64,000 nt of DNA from Anaerolineales bacterium (GCA_014860805.1 JACZJB010000267.1:1-64000), one strand, 5' to 3'. Positions 34,076 to 43,177 are shown, counted from the first letter of the stretch. Numbers and translations: made by a program. Notes: generated from the letters alone by a model not told the origin.

Positions 34076-34492
34076 TTATCCCTTCTTTTCCTCGTCTTCC
34101 AATTCCACCAGTAACAGGTCCAACGCCCCCACCGAGATCTGCAATTCGCGCAGCGAGATCAACATCGAAACCATCATCAGGATCAACGCGATGGCGAAGC
34201 TCCACTGTCCGCCGATCACCCAGCCTGCAAAGAGGGCGAACATGCTGACCACGCAAAAGAGCAGGCTCAACACTCCAAAAATTTGCATGTTGCGGATCAA
34301 GTACACGCGATAACGCAGGTTCGCGATCTGTCCAAGCAGGTTATCGTTCTGCTCATTCTTGTATCGGTCATGCAGCCCGCGGATGATGGTCGCGAGGGTC
34401 AAAAAACGATTGGTGTACGCCAGCATCAACAAGGATATGGCCGGGAACAACAAAGCCGGGGTCGAAAGGGTAAAGTCCATTTGAAAATCCAT
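34076..34492 (-). CDS. DUF2721 family membrane protein
   Basis: 138 residues with three hydrophobic segments (about 10-30, 70-90, 95-115). LLFPAISLLMLAYTNRFLTLATIIR at the N-terminus and LRELQISVGALDLLL near the end match DUF2721. Function unknown. A second ATG at 34480 is possible as start. Confidence 0.85.
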   Translation of the reverse strand: MDFQMDFTLSTPALLFPAISLLMLAYTNRFLTLATIIRGLHDRYKNEQNDNLLGQIANLRYRVYLIRNMQIFGVLSLLFCVVSMFALFAGWVIGGQWSFAIALILMMVSMLISLRELQISVGALDLLLVELEDEEKKG

Positions 34493-34493
34493 T

Positions 34494-34524
34494 CATCATT
34501 GCGGGAAACATATCTCGCAATGAT
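34494..34524. repeat. TCATTGCGAG-type short palindrome
   Basis: TCATTGCG and CGCAATGA flank a 12-nt centre. It lies in the 35-bp gap between DUF2721 and the next gene and is another member of the family seen at 25650. Confidence 0.6.
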
Positions 34525-34527
34525 ATA

Positions 34528-35043
34528 TCACGCCATTCCAAAACTGACATGGTTCGGGTTCACCAGCAGCATCGGCACTTGCGTATTGAACTGCGGCAGA
34601 TACGGGTTGGTGATCTCCGCGTCATATATCGAAAGCCATGAAGAACGGGAAACATCCAAAAACGTCGCCAGCTCCGTCTGCGTTGAGATCCGCAGTTTTG
34701 CTTTGAGCATGAACGATCCCAACAGCATGTTGACAGGCTGCATTCTGCGGTTCGTTTCGCTGGCGTCATAATCCAGCGGGTCCTGTGAAGGCGGCGCAAG
34801 ATGAAAACCGATCACCTCTGCGGTTGGGATGAATAGCTCCGAATACGTCAACGACTTGGGCGGCGTCCCGCCAAACAAAATCACATTCGGGCTTTGCAAA
34901 TGAATATAATTCGGAACACCCTGCGTGCGCAGCCAGATGCTCACACGCAAATTTTCCTTGATCACGATCTCCCCGCGTACCAGCATGTTGTGGGTGTACA
35001 ACATCACCAGAGCAGCTTTTTCATCAGGCGCCAACAGCTTCAT
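34528..35043 (-). CDS. Conserved-looking protein of unknown function
   Basis: 171 residues, no signal peptide or transmembrane segment. ATG 35043 has AAGGAG 5 nt upstream. The first half is strand-rich (MLVRGEIVIKENLRVSIWLRTQ, PNVILFGG), the second half ends in short hydrophobic strands (QVPMLLVNPNHVSF). The composition and good binding site support a real gene. I do not recognise a family. Confidence 0.75.
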   Translation of the reverse strand: MKLLAPDEKAALVMLYTHNMLVRGEIVIKENLRVSIWLRTQGVPNYIHLQSPNVILFGGTPPKSLTYSELFIPTAEVIGFHLAPPSQDPLDYDASETNRRMQPVNMLLGSFMLKAKLRISTQTELATFLDVSRSSWLSIYDAEITNPYLPQFNTQVPMLLVNPNHVSFGMA

Positions 35044-35122
35044 TGTTACTCCTTCTAGTTGAACGGATTATACAATACCCTTCCATGCGTTTGACGGAAC
35101 GTTTATACTCACTTCATTAAAT

Positions 35123-36859
35123 ATGACATCCATCACACCGAATTCCAAACGCTGGGTCATCCCGCCTCTCATCACGCCCGAAGCTGATTCTGAGCTGTCG
35201 AAATTTCCCCCCATTCTGCGGCAGATCCTCTTCAACCGCGGCTATGCCACAGACGCGGAAGCGCGCGCCTACCTCAACGCAAAACCCAATCTCAACTACG
35301 ATCCCTTTCAAATGAAGGGCATGCGAGAAGCTGTGGACCGCATCCAATCCGCCGTCAAAAATAACGAACCCATCGCCATCTATGGCGATTATGACGTGGA
35401 CGGAGTCACCGCCACGGCTTTGCTTGTGGAAGCCTTGAAATCTTTAAATGCAAACGTGCGCGGCTACATCCCCAACCGCTTTGAAGAAGGCTATGGACTC
35501 AACAATAACGCGCTGGATGAACTGCAGGCAGACGGAGTCAAACTCGTCATCACGGTGGATTGCGGCATCCGCTCGCCAAATGAAGCGCTTCATGCGCAGG
35601 CCATCGGGCTGGATCTCATTATCAGCGACCATCACCACCCTGACGGTGAAAACCTGCCCCCCGCCCTCGCGGTCATCAATCCCAAACAACATGGCGATGT
35701 CTATCCCGATAAAGACCTTGCCGGCGTGGGACTTGCCTACAAAATCGCGGAAGCCCTGGCTAGCAATCAGCCCTTCGATACTCAGGACAAGCCCTCAGCC
35801 TTCAGCCTTGATTCCTTGCTTGACCTCGTTGCTCTCGGCACCGTTGCAGACCTTGCTCCGCTTGTCGGGGAAAATCGTGTGCTTGTGCGCAGAGGTCTAC
35901 GTCAGATGCGCGAGACCCGGCGCCAGGGATTATTTTCTCTCGCGTCAGTTTCCGAACTTGCGCTGGCAAAGGTCAATGCAATGCATATTGGCTTTATGCT
36001 TGGTCCACGCCTGAATGCGGCTGGCAGATTAAAAGAAGCGCTCGCTGCTTTTGAGCTGCTGACCACCACGGATGTCTTTGTGGCAGGTCAACTGGCACAA
36101 CAACTGGATATGCAAAACCGCGAACGGCAGCGCATCACCCGCGATATGCAGAAAAAAGCTGAGGAGATCGCCATGAGCGATGATCCTGAAGCCTATCTGC
36201 TTTTTGCCGCGCACGAAGAGTTCAACTCAGGTGTGGTGGGTCTGGCTGCCTCCCGCCTCACGGATGCCTATTACCGCCCTGCCATTGTCGCCGCGAAAGG
36301 CCAGGAAGAGACTCGCGGCTCCTGCCGCTCCATCCCCGAATTCCACATCACCGATGCGCTCGACCAATGTGCGGATCTACTCGTCCGGCACGGCGGACAC
36401 GCGGCGGCGGCGGGGTTTACCGTCAGGAACGAAAACCTGTCCACGCTGGTGGAGCGGTTAAAAGCCATAGCGAAGGAAAAACTCTCTCACGAAGATCTCA
36501 GGCCCACGGTCACGGCAGATGCGGAAGTTTCCCTCACGGATATCCGCCCGGACTTGTATGAAAAATGTCTGCGGTATCTTGAACCGACAGGCTATGGAAA
36601 CCGCGAAGCGTCTTTTGCGGCGCGCGGAGTCAAAGTCAAAAGTTCGCGCACGGTCGGCGCGGATGCAAAACATTTAAAGCTGTCACTCGAAGACGATAGA
36701 AAATTCACGCATGATGCCATCGGCTTTAAACTCGGTCACTGGCATAACAACCTGTCTCCGCGCGTGGATATTTTGTTCACATACGAGCCAAATGAATACA
36801 ACGGGCGCGTGACCTATCAGTTGAATATAAAAGATATACAAGCCCCAACGACAAAATAA
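35123..36859 (+). CDS. recJ: Single-stranded-DNA exonuclease RecJ
   Basis: 5'-3' exonuclease on single-stranded DNA in recombination and mismatch repair. 578 residues, near the usual size. DHH domain motifs are YGDYDVDGVTATALL (about 93-107), VDCGIRS, ISDHHHPDG and AGVGLAYKIAEAL; the DHHA1 domain has GVVGLAASRLTDAYYRP and HGGHAAAAGFTV. A C-terminal OB-like part follows. There is no clear ribosome binding site at ATG 35123. Confidence 0.96.
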   Translation: MTSITPNSKRWVIPPLITPEADSELSKFPPILRQILFNRGYATDAEARAYLNAKPNLNYDPFQMKGMREAVDRIQSAVKNNEPIAIYGDYDVDGVTATALLVEALKSLNANVRGYIPNRFEEGYGLNNNALDELQADGVKLVITVDCGIRSPNEALHAQAIGLDLIISDHHHPDGENLPPALAVINPKQHGDVYPDKDLAGVGLAYKIAEALASNQPFDTQDKPSAFSLDSLLDLVALGTVADLAPLVGENRVLVRRGLRQMRETRRQGLFSLASVSELALAKVNAMHIGFMLGPRLNAAGRLKEALAAFELLTTTDVFVAGQLAQQLDMQNRERQRITRDMQKKAEEIAMSDDPEAYLLFAAHEEFNSGVVGLAASRLTDAYYRPAIVAAKGQEETRGSCRSIPEFHITDALDQCADLLVRHGGHAAAAGFTVRNENLSTLVERLKAIAKEKLSHEDLRPTVTADAEVSLTDIRPDLYEKCLRYLEPTGYGNREASFAARGVKVKSSRTVGADAKHLKLSLEDDRKFTHDAIGFKLGHWHNNLSPRVDILFTYEPNEYNGRVTYQLNIKDIQAPTTK

Positions 36860-36891
36860 AAAGAGCGTCGTTTCCGACGCTCTTTTTATTT
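36855..36891. terminator. Bidirectional terminator between recJ and the rhodanese gene
   Basis: AAAAAGAGCGTCG pairs with CGACGCTCTTTTT around the loop TTTC. A and T runs flank both sides, so it serves both convergent genes. Confidence 0.9.
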
Positions 36892-37236
36892 CTATCCTTT
36901 TTGTATCGGCAGCTTTGCCTGCCGCCATGCAAGCATTCCACCCTTTACATTGAATACGGTAAAGCCTTCCTTTGCCAGTATCTTCGAAGCAGAACTGCTG
37001 CGGCTTCCGCTGTCACAAATACAAACGACTTCGCGGCTCTTCGACAATTCGCTCAGGTGGCGGTACAACTCGTTCAACGGAATCAACTTTGCCCCGGCAA
37101 TATGTCCCTGACGAAACTCGTCAGGCTGGCGCACATCCAGGACAAGGGGGTGTTTGCCAAATTTCAATTTCTCGCTCAACTCAAGCGCAGTGAGATTTGG
37201 CACAGACGGCCCAAACAACTTTGACAGGAAACTCAT
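36892..37236 (-). CDS. Single-domain rhodanese-like sulfurtransferase
   Basis: 114 residues. LVLDVRQPDEFRQGHIAGAKLIP is the typical CH2A region and VVCICDSGSRSSSAS the active-site loop with catalytic Cys and CxxGxRS pattern. Moves sulfane sulfur between thiols; the partner is unknown. The N-terminal 20 residues form a short hydrophobic helix. Confidence 0.93.
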   Translation of the reverse strand: MSFLSKLFGPSVPNLTALELSEKLKFGKHPLVLDVRQPDEFRQGHIAGAKLIPLNELYRHLSELSKSREVVCICDSGSRSSSASKILAKEGFTVFNVKGGMLAWRQAKLPIQKG

Positions 37237-37257
37237 TTCGATCTGCCCTCCAAAAAT

Positions 37258-38082
37258 TTATTTTTCTTTTAATTCATCTTCCCGCTCAGGGATTGTAAAG
37301 CGGTTAATGGTAGTGTAATCCACAAAGCCCGGGACGAATCTGTTCATGAACATGGTCACGCTCCACAACCAGGGGATGATCCACATGCGGCGTGGACGGC
37401 GCACCAGTTTTACCACAGCTTGGGCAACCTGCTCTGCCGTCAGCAGCATGAATTTTGGCGTGGCGGCGTTGGTCTTGCGCTTGATGCCCGCATGCTGGTT
37501 AAATTCTGTGATCACACCGCCGGGATAAATAAGTGAAACATCAATGCCCCAGGGTTTCACTTCACGGCGCAAGGCTTCGGAGAATCCGTGTACGGCATGT
37601 TTGGACGCTGCGTAGATCGTATAAGTGGGCGTGGCGACCAGCCCCGCCATCGAACACATATTGATAATGCTGCCTGCCCGCTGTTTCATCATCACCGGCA
37701 ATACCTGCCGCGTGGTCTGGATGACTCCCATCACGTTCACATCCATTTGCGCTTGAATATCGTTGACGGGGTCGAGCTTTTCCAGCCAGTCCAACCGTCC
37801 AAAGCCCGCATTGTTGATCAGAACATCAATGCGCTTGAATCTTTCAAGCGTTTGTGAAACCAGCATTTGAATATCTTCAAGTTTGGAAAGGTCGGCTTGT
37901 ATCACCAACGTTTCCGCGCCTGTGTTCATGGAATGAATCTCTTGCGCGAGGGTTTGTAGTCTATCTACACGGCGGGCGGCGAGGACCACGTTTGCACCTT
38001 CGCGTCCAAACTCGCGGGCAGTCGCTTCCCCAATCCCAGACGATGCCCCGGTAACAATGACCACCTTTCCTTTAATGTCCAT
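37258..38082 (-). CDS. Short-chain dehydrogenase/reductase
   Basis: 274 residues of classical SDR type. Cofactor site TGASSGIG (about 11-18), NNAGFG, catalytic Ser in IINMCSMAGL region and YAASKHA (Tyr and Lys). The Arg residues after strand 2 (AARRVDR) suggest NADPH. The C-terminal 60 residues (RRPRRMWIIPWLWSVTMFMNRFVP) are hydrophobic, suggesting membrane association. Substrate unknown. Confidence 0.93.
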   Translation of the reverse strand: MDIKGKVVIVTGASSGIGEATAREFGREGANVVLAARRVDRLQTLAQEIHSMNTGAETLVIQADLSKLEDIQMLVSQTLERFKRIDVLINNAGFGRLDWLEKLDPVNDIQAQMDVNVMGVIQTTRQVLPVMMKQRAGSIINMCSMAGLVATPTYTIYAASKHAVHGFSEALRREVKPWGIDVSLIYPGGVITEFNQHAGIKRKTNAATPKFMLLTAEQVAQAVVKLVRRPRRMWIIPWLWSVTMFMNRFVPGFVDYTTINRFTIPEREDELKEK

Positions 38083-38100
38083 TGGATTCTCCTTTCAACA

Positions 38101-39120
38101 TTACGGTCCCCAGCGAGGTTGGAAATCACAATAATCATTATTTGTTAATCGGCGCGGAGCCTGCCCTGAGCCTGTCGAAGGGTCGCTGCCGTCAATCCGC
38201 ATGATATAAATTTCACAGCCATGGTCATCGCCATAATTGTCAAAATAAGAAGTGAACGCCACCCATTGCCCATCTGGCGAGAAGGACGGTCCCTGCGAAT
38301 TACCGCCTGTCGGGGAGATCATCTTCGCATTTGAACCGTCCGCGTTCATGATGTAGACGTCCCGATTCCAAGGTTGACCTGAATACGTGACGATAAACTG
38401 TCCATCAGGCGACCAATCGCTTCTTCCCCGTATCGCGGGCAGGCTACTGATCTTTTGCAAATCACTGCCATCCAAGCGGATTCGGAATAATTGAATTGCG
38501 CCTTCCATATCAGACGCGAATAAAATCATACTTCCATCGGGCGACCAGGTCGGGTCCCAGCCTGAGGCATTTGGGATTTGACGCGGGTTGCTTCCATCAC
38601 GATCCATCAACCACAATTCATTTGAATTTGCCGTGGACAGTTTGAAAACGATTGTCGAACCATCGGGAGAAATCTCCGGTCCGTTCAGATTCCCGAGCCT
38701 GTCAGTCAACTGCGTAATGACGCCTGAAGCAATATCCACTTCGTAGATTTCGTAAATGTTCGGCTCGCGGAAGGCAGCGTAGACCACACTCTTGCCATCG
38801 GGAGCAACAGATGGATAGTAATGCTGTTTTGTATTATCGACCGTCAATCGGCGGAAGCCCGTCCCGTCTGCATTGATGATACAGATTTGATTACTGGCAG
38901 TGACTTTAAACACCTGGCAGGTAAACGCGATCTGACCAAACGGTTCGCCATCCGGGGAAACTGGTACTACAACCTGGGCAGTTGAATCCGCTGACAGCGG
39001 GGTGGCGGCAGATAGTGTGGCAAACAAATCCGGGGTCGGGGAGGAAGCGGCGGACGGGAGATTGCAAGCAAGGATGAAAATTAATCCCACTAGAAAAATC
39101 AATACTTTCCTTTTATTCAT
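38101..39120 (-). CDS. PD40/TolB-like beta-propeller lipoprotein
   Basis: 339 residues from ATG 39120. Signal and lipobox (IFILAC), a Thr/Pro/Ala linker, then a propeller made of repeating SPDGxxI/V blades (VAPDGKSVVYAAF, SPDGSTIVF, SPDGSMILFASD, SPDGQFIVTYS, SPDGQWVAFTSY). Probably binds protein or glycan partners outside the cell. Near the C-terminus DPSTGSGQAP is coded by an interspersed DNA repeat. An upstream ATG at 39153 adds residues that spoil the signal peptide. Confidence 0.88.
   Translation of the reverse strand: MNKRKVLIFLVGLIFILACNLPSAASSPTPDLFATLSAATPLSADSTAQVVVPVSPDGEPFGQIAFTCQVFKVTASNQICIINADGTGFRRLTVDNTKQHYYPSVAPDGKSVVYAAFREPNIYEIYEVDIASGVITQLTDRLGNLNGPEISPDGSTIVFKLSTANSNELWLMDRDGSNPRQIPNASGWDPTWSPDGSMILFASDMEGAIQLFRIRLDGSDLQKISSLPAIRGRSDWSPDGQFIVTYSGQPWNRDVYIMNADGSNAKMISPTGGNSQGPSFSPDGQWVAFTSYFDNYGDDHGCEIYIMRIDGSDPSTGSGQAPRRLTNNDYCDFQPRWGP
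38164..38182. repeat. Interspersed CCTGAGCCTGTCGAAGG repeat inside the propeller gene
   Basis: The core CCCTGAGCCTGTCGAAGGG is a short imperfect palindrome of a kind seen scattered through many bacterial genomes. Here it is in frame and adds DPSTGSGQAP between two propeller strands. Confidence 0.6.
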
Positions 39121-39163
39121 TCTGTAAAGATACAAGCTGTCACTCCTCGCCAATTATAAAAAG

Positions 39164-39624
39164 TCTCAGGCTGGTCTATAAGCCGCATTCTGTCCGGCGG
39201 ATTGCTCCGCTTGTGCAGTCATCTCTCTGGGCGATGTGTCACCACATCGCTCGATGCAGCCTACCCGGGACTGGCCTTTCCCACAAGAGGGAAAGGCACT
39301 TGCGAAGACGAGCCGTCTCCCATCGTCCACAGACGATTTCGTCCCTGCTTGGCCTTGCTCCCGGCGGGGGTTACCTGGCCACACGCATTACTGCGCGCGC
39401 CGGTGGTCTCTTACACCACCTTTTCACCATCACTTTCACCCCAAAGGGTGGAAAGCTGTTTGTTTCTGTGGCCCTTATCCGGCAGGTTCACGCCTTTCAG
39501 CGTGTTCCCGTCACAAGTGACGGGACTTCCCCGCCCCGGGTGCTATCCGACGCCGTGCTCTATGGAGTGCGGACTTTCCTCGATCCCGACAACGCAGGAC
39601 CGCAACTGCCCGACCAGCCTGAGA
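39164..39624 (-). ncRNA. rnpB: RNase P RNA, type A
   Basis: The minus strand starts TCTCAGGCTGGTC and ends GACCAGCCTGAGA, a perfect 13-bp P1. It contains the universal GAGGAAAGTCCGCACTCC near the 5' end and the matching AGAATGCGGCTTATAGACC at the 3' end, with further family helices between. About 461 nt. It is the catalytic RNA that trims the 5' leader of pre-tRNAs. A promoter fits exactly at its 5' end. Confidence 0.96.
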
Positions 39625-39631
39625 CAAATGT

Positions 39632-39660
39632 ATGATACACGTAAGGGGAAAGGCGGTCAA
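39632..39660 (-). promoter_or_regulatory. Promoter of rnpB
   Basis: On the minus strand TTGACC (plus 39655-39660), 17-bp spacer, TATCAT (plus 39632-39637). The start 7-8 nt downstream coincides with the RNase P RNA 5' end at 39624. Confidence 0.75.
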
Positions 39661-39733
39661 CAGCCAAAGCAAAACACTGGCGCTGTTCAACCAAAACTGA
39701 TATTTTTGTCAATTTAATGGAAGGAGCCATAGG

Positions 39734-39761
39734 TGGACATTTCGAGAAAAGACATTAAAAT
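39734..39761 (+). promoter_or_regulatory. Candidate promoter of the coaE gene
   Basis: TGGACA (39734-39739), 16-bp spacer, TAAAAT (39756-39761). It would start transcription about 30 nt before the TTG start codon. Confidence 0.45.
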
Positions 39762-39800
39762 AGAGGGGCATTTATTATCAAGCAACAAAGAGGAATCATT

Positions 39801-40946
39801 TTGAGCAATATGCCCGGCAAATTTGTGATCGGTCTAACAGGCAACATCGCCACTGGAAAGAGTGTAGTGCGCCGCATGTTGGAACACCTGGGTGCATACA
39901 CCATTGACGCGGATGCGCTTTCTCACCGCACGTATGCCAAGGGTGCGCCCGGCTACCAGCAGGTGATCGATAAGTTCGGTAAATGGCTGGTCAACAAAGA
40001 CGGCGAAATTGACCGAAAGAAACTCGGCAACCTGGTTTTCTCAGACCCAGAAGCGATGAAACAACTGGAAGCGATTGTCCATCCGCTGGTGCGCCAGGCG
40101 GCGGAGATCCTTTCGAAACGGGCAACCCAGCCAGTGGTCGTGATTGAGGCGATCAAGCTTTTGGAAGGTGAACTGCGAAAGATGTGCGATTCCATCTGGG
40201 TGACGAATGCTCCGGAAGAAGTCCAGGTGGAGCGGTTAATCCGCAAACGCGGTATGAACCGGGAACAGGCATCAGAACGAATCCACATGCAGTCGGCGCA
40301 GAGCGCCAAGGTTGCAGTTGCAAATATCGTCATCACGAACACAGGCTCCTATGATGATTTGTGGAAACAGGTCAGCGAAGCCTGGAAGGAAATTGTGCCC
40401 GGCGCCGCGGAAGCTGCCGTTGAAACTGCCGTTATCAAAAAGACTCCAACGGGCGAATTTTCCGTCAAACGCGGCAAGCCAAAACACTCTACTTCCATTG
40501 CCGAACTGGTCACCCGCCTTAGCAAAGGCAAACGCAAAATGACCGCCAGTGACGTGATGGAAAGCTTCGGCGATAAAGCCTACATGCTTCTGGAGCAGGA
40601 TGGTCAGCTCGTTGGGCTGGCAGGCTGGCAGGTGGAAAATCTGGTAACACGCACCACTGATATTTTCCTTGAAGAACATGTGGATGCAAAAAAAGCCCTT
40701 GAAATGCTGATCAAGGAAGTGGAGATTGCTTCCAGCGAACTGCAAAGTGAAGCGTCGCTTATTTTCGCAATGAGTGAAATCTCCACGCAGGAAGAACTCT
40801 GGAAACGGCTCGGGTACGAACGCCGCACACCGGAAACCCTTGGCGTGCAAGCCTGGCAGGACGCCGCAATCGAATCCACCCAAGCAGGAAGCAGCGCACT
40901 CTTCTTTAAACAACTGCGCCAGGACCGTGTCCTGCGCCCCATTTAG
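39801..40946 (+). CDS. coaE: Dephospho-CoA kinase with a C-terminal GNAT-like domain
   Basis: 381 residues; residues about 5-205 are dephospho-CoA kinase, which phosphorylates the 3'-OH of dephospho-CoA in the last step of CoA synthesis. Motifs: GLTGNIATGKS (Walker A), YTIDADALSH, HPLVRQ and RLIRKRGM (lid). From about 245 the chain continues as a domain resembling an acetyltransferase fold (GQLVGLAGWQVENL, KALEMLIKEVEIASSEL, LWKRLGYERRTPETLG), which ordinary CoaE lacks. TTG 39801 is preferred because AGAGGA lies 6 nt upstream; ATG 39810 would be 15 nt away. Confidence 0.9.
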   Translation: MSNMPGKFVIGLTGNIATGKSVVRRMLEHLGAYTIDADALSHRTYAKGAPGYQQVIDKFGKWLVNKDGEIDRKKLGNLVFSDPEAMKQLEAIVHPLVRQAAEILSKRATQPVVVIEAIKLLEGELRKMCDSIWVTNAPEEVQVERLIRKRGMNREQASERIHMQSAQSAKVAVANIVITNTGSYDDLWKQVSEAWKEIVPGAAEAAVETAVIKKTPTGEFSVKRGKPKHSTSIAELVTRLSKGKRKMTASDVMESFGDKAYMLLEQDGQLVGLAGWQVENLVTRTTDIFLEEHVDAKKALEMLIKEVEIASSELQSEASLIFAMSEISTQEELWKRLGYERRTPETLGVQAWQDAAIESTQAGSSALFFKQLRQDRVLRPI

Positions 40947-40956
40947 GGTCTAGGGT

Positions 40957-40996
40957 CGGTATCAGGTAATTAGGATTCATCCTTCCCTGATTACCG
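40957..40996. repeat. Hairpin between coaE and cdaA
   Basis: CGGTATCAGG (40957-40966) pairs with CCTGATTACCG (40986-40996) with one bulged base. No T tract follows, so it is not a clear terminator. Confidence 0.5.
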
Positions 40997-41022
40997 AGCC
41001 TTGACCAGCCCAACCCTATAAC

Positions 41023-41895
41023 GTGACTGAACTTCTCAATAACCTCTTCTTTATTTTTCAACGAATCAGCTGGCTGAGCGTCTTCGACATCTTGCTCGTC
41101 ACGCTGATTTTCTTTGGCTTGCTGTATTCCCTGCGCGACACGCAAGCCATGGCACTCCTGCGCGGGATGATCCTGCTCGTTGTGGCGCTCATCCTGCTCA
41201 CAAGCCTGGTGGACCTGCCCGCCTTTTCCTGGTTTGCACAAAATTCCCTGCCTGCCCTGCTGCTTGCCTTGCCTGTGATATTTGCCCCTGAAATTCGGCG
41301 GACACTCGAACGCCTCGGCCGAGCTGGGACCGTTTGGCCTGTTACCGTTAAATCGGCAGACGTGGCCCTCGAACAGACCATCCATTCCATAGTGACAGCC
41401 ACAGCGAGATTATCCGCCCGCCAGCATGGAGCATTGATCATCCTGCAGCGATTGGATAACCTCGACGAATTGGTACAAAGCGGCGTGCAATTGAACGCCC
41501 GCGTAACACCCGAGTTGTTATTGCAAATCTTTTATCCAAACACACCCTTGCATGACGGCGGAGTCATCGTGGTCAATTCTCAGATCGTAGCCGCAGCCTG
41601 TGTGCTGCCTCTCTCTGCCAGCGGGATCTTGAACCGTACTCCCGAACGCCAAATGGGCTTGCGTCACCGCGCCGCACTAGGCACCTCCGAAACCAGCGAT
41701 GCAATCGCCGTGGTTGTCTCTGAGGAAACGGGAGCAATCTCCATCGCACATGCTGGTAGAATGCTACGCCGCCTCGACCCCGAACGGCTGGAGAATATTC
41801 TGATCGCGTTCTTCCGTCCAAACGGCAGGGAACATAAACCAAACTTTTTCGAAAAACTTTTTCCCGGTTTGTTTCGCAGAAAAGAAGATAAATAA
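41023..41895 (+). CDS. cdaA: Membrane diadenylate cyclase (CdaA/DacA)
   Basis: Makes c-di-AMP from two ATP at the membrane. 290 residues: three transmembrane helices (about 20-95) and the DisA_N catalytic domain, with LHDGGVIV (Asp 178) in the DGA position and LRHRAALG as the RHR motif. The canonical DGA is DGG here. The next gene, overlapping as TAATG, encodes a YbbR/CdaR-type partner, the usual pairing. GTG start. Confidence 0.93.
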   Translation: MTELLNNLFFIFQRISWLSVFDILLVTLIFFGLLYSLRDTQAMALLRGMILLVVALILLTSLVDLPAFSWFAQNSLPALLLALPVIFAPEIRRTLERLGRAGTVWPVTVKSADVALEQTIHSIVTATARLSARQHGALIILQRLDNLDELVQSGVQLNARVTPELLLQIFYPNTPLHDGGVIVVNSQIVAAACVLPLSASGILNRTPERQMGLRHRAALGTSETSDAIAVVVSEETGAISIAHAGRMLRRLDPERLENILIAFFRPNGREHKPNFFEKLFPGLFRRKEDK

Positions 41896-43151
41896 TGTTT
41901 CGCTGGATTTCCCAAAATTACCGCACATTCCTCTGGGCTTTTGCACTGGCAATGGCTGTATGGATCTCTGCTGTCACTTCGGCAGACCCTGATGAAACCC
42001 GTGCGCTTCCATCACCGGTGCCATTGCAGATCATTGGGCAATCTCCCAACCTGGTATTGAGCAATGATGTCCCAAAAGAAGTGGAAGTATCCCTGCGGGC
42101 ACCTCGTTCCGTGTGGAGTTTAATTGAAGCGGACCCCCAACTCGTCCGCGCGATTTTGGATCTTTCAGGTTTAAGCTCTGGCGAGCATGAGGCTGAGTTA
42201 CAGATACAGGTCAATGCGCGGCCGGTACAAATTGAGGCGGTTGCGCCGCGCTTGGTCAAGTTCTCTTTGGAGCCGCTCGTTTCCAAAACCTTTGATGTGG
42301 ACCTAAGCCTGTCTGGAGAAGCCGCCGTTGGATACGAGGTTGGCGAGAGCAGCCTCGAGCCTGTACAAGTTGTCGTGTCCGGCGCCCAGTCTCAGGTCGA
42401 GCAGGTGACGCGTACGCGGATTTCCGTTAACTTGAGCGGCATCCGCGAAAATTTCGATCAGTCCCTATCGATTGAAGTATTAAATGATAGAGGTCAAAAA
42501 GTAAACGGAGTTTCTGTCTCTCCTGAAACCGTCCATGTAATCTTACCTGTCAGTCAGCGAGGCGGGTATCGTGATGTGGCGGTAAAGGTGACAATTATTG
42601 GGCGCGTAGCAAGCGGGTATCGTCTTACGGATCTCTCCGTCTTTCCGCCTGTTGTAACTATTTTTTCGACAGATGCGCAACTCATCAACGATCTGCCGGG
42701 AGTGGTGGAAACCCAGCCATTGGATCTGCAAAATGCGCAGGATGACATCAACACAAGGCTTTCGATTAATTTACCAGAAGGTGTATCCATTATTGGCGAG
42801 CAGACAGTTTTGATACAAGCCGGAATCTCCCCCATTGAAAGTAGTGTTACACTGGCAGGAGAAAAAATCGAAATTATTGGCCTTGAAAGCGGTTTGACCG
42901 CTACGGTATCTCCCACAACAGTGGATGTGATCCTCTCCGGGCCGCTTTCTCTGCTGGATACACTAACCCGCCAGGGCGTACGTGCCACTGTGGATCTGAC
43001 GGGACTGCCCGCAGGGACGTATCAAATCACCCCCAACGTGGAGATTTTTATCGCAAATATAATTGTCGAGTCGATCCTGCCCAATAAAGTGGAGGTGATC
43101 ATTACTCCCATTCGGTCGATCGTCACGCCTACGCCGACTCCCACGCCATAG
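41895..43151 (+). CDS. cdaR: YbbR/CdaR-like regulator of the diadenylate cyclase
   Basis: 418 residues. N-terminal transmembrane helix (about 8-28) and four or more YbbR-type beta domains outside the membrane, each with a pattern like FDVDLSLSGEAAVGYEVGE or RDVAVKVTIIGRVASGYR, ending in a Thr/Pro-rich tail. CdaR-type proteins bind CdaA and tune c-di-AMP output. Start codon overlaps the cdaA stop. Confidence 0.9.
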   Translation: MFRWISQNYRTFLWAFALAMAVWISAVTSADPDETRALPSPVPLQIIGQSPNLVLSNDVPKEVEVSLRAPRSVWSLIEADPQLVRAILDLSGLSSGEHEAELQIQVNARPVQIEAVAPRLVKFSLEPLVSKTFDVDLSLSGEAAVGYEVGESSLEPVQVVVSGAQSQVEQVTRTRISVNLSGIRENFDQSLSIEVLNDRGQKVNGVSVSPETVHVILPVSQRGGYRDVAVKVTIIGRVASGYRLTDLSVFPPVVTIFSTDAQLINDLPGVVETQPLDLQNAQDDINTRLSINLPEGVSIIGEQTVLIQAGISPIESSVTLAGEKIEIIGLESGLTATVSPTTVDVILSGPLSLLDTLTRQGVRATVDLTGLPAGTYQITPNVEIFIANIIVESILPNKVEVIITPIRSIVTPTPTPTP

Positions 43152-43177
43152 GAAAGAAACTGGAAAAATAAATTTTT

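Noticed and set aside
39202-39717. Several open frames across 39.2-39.7 kb on both strands
   Set aside because: The region is RNase P RNA; the frames are by-products of its sequence.
39801-39812. ATG at 39810 as coaE start
   Set aside because: The binding site AGAGGA is 15 nt away from it, but only 6 nt from TTG 39801.
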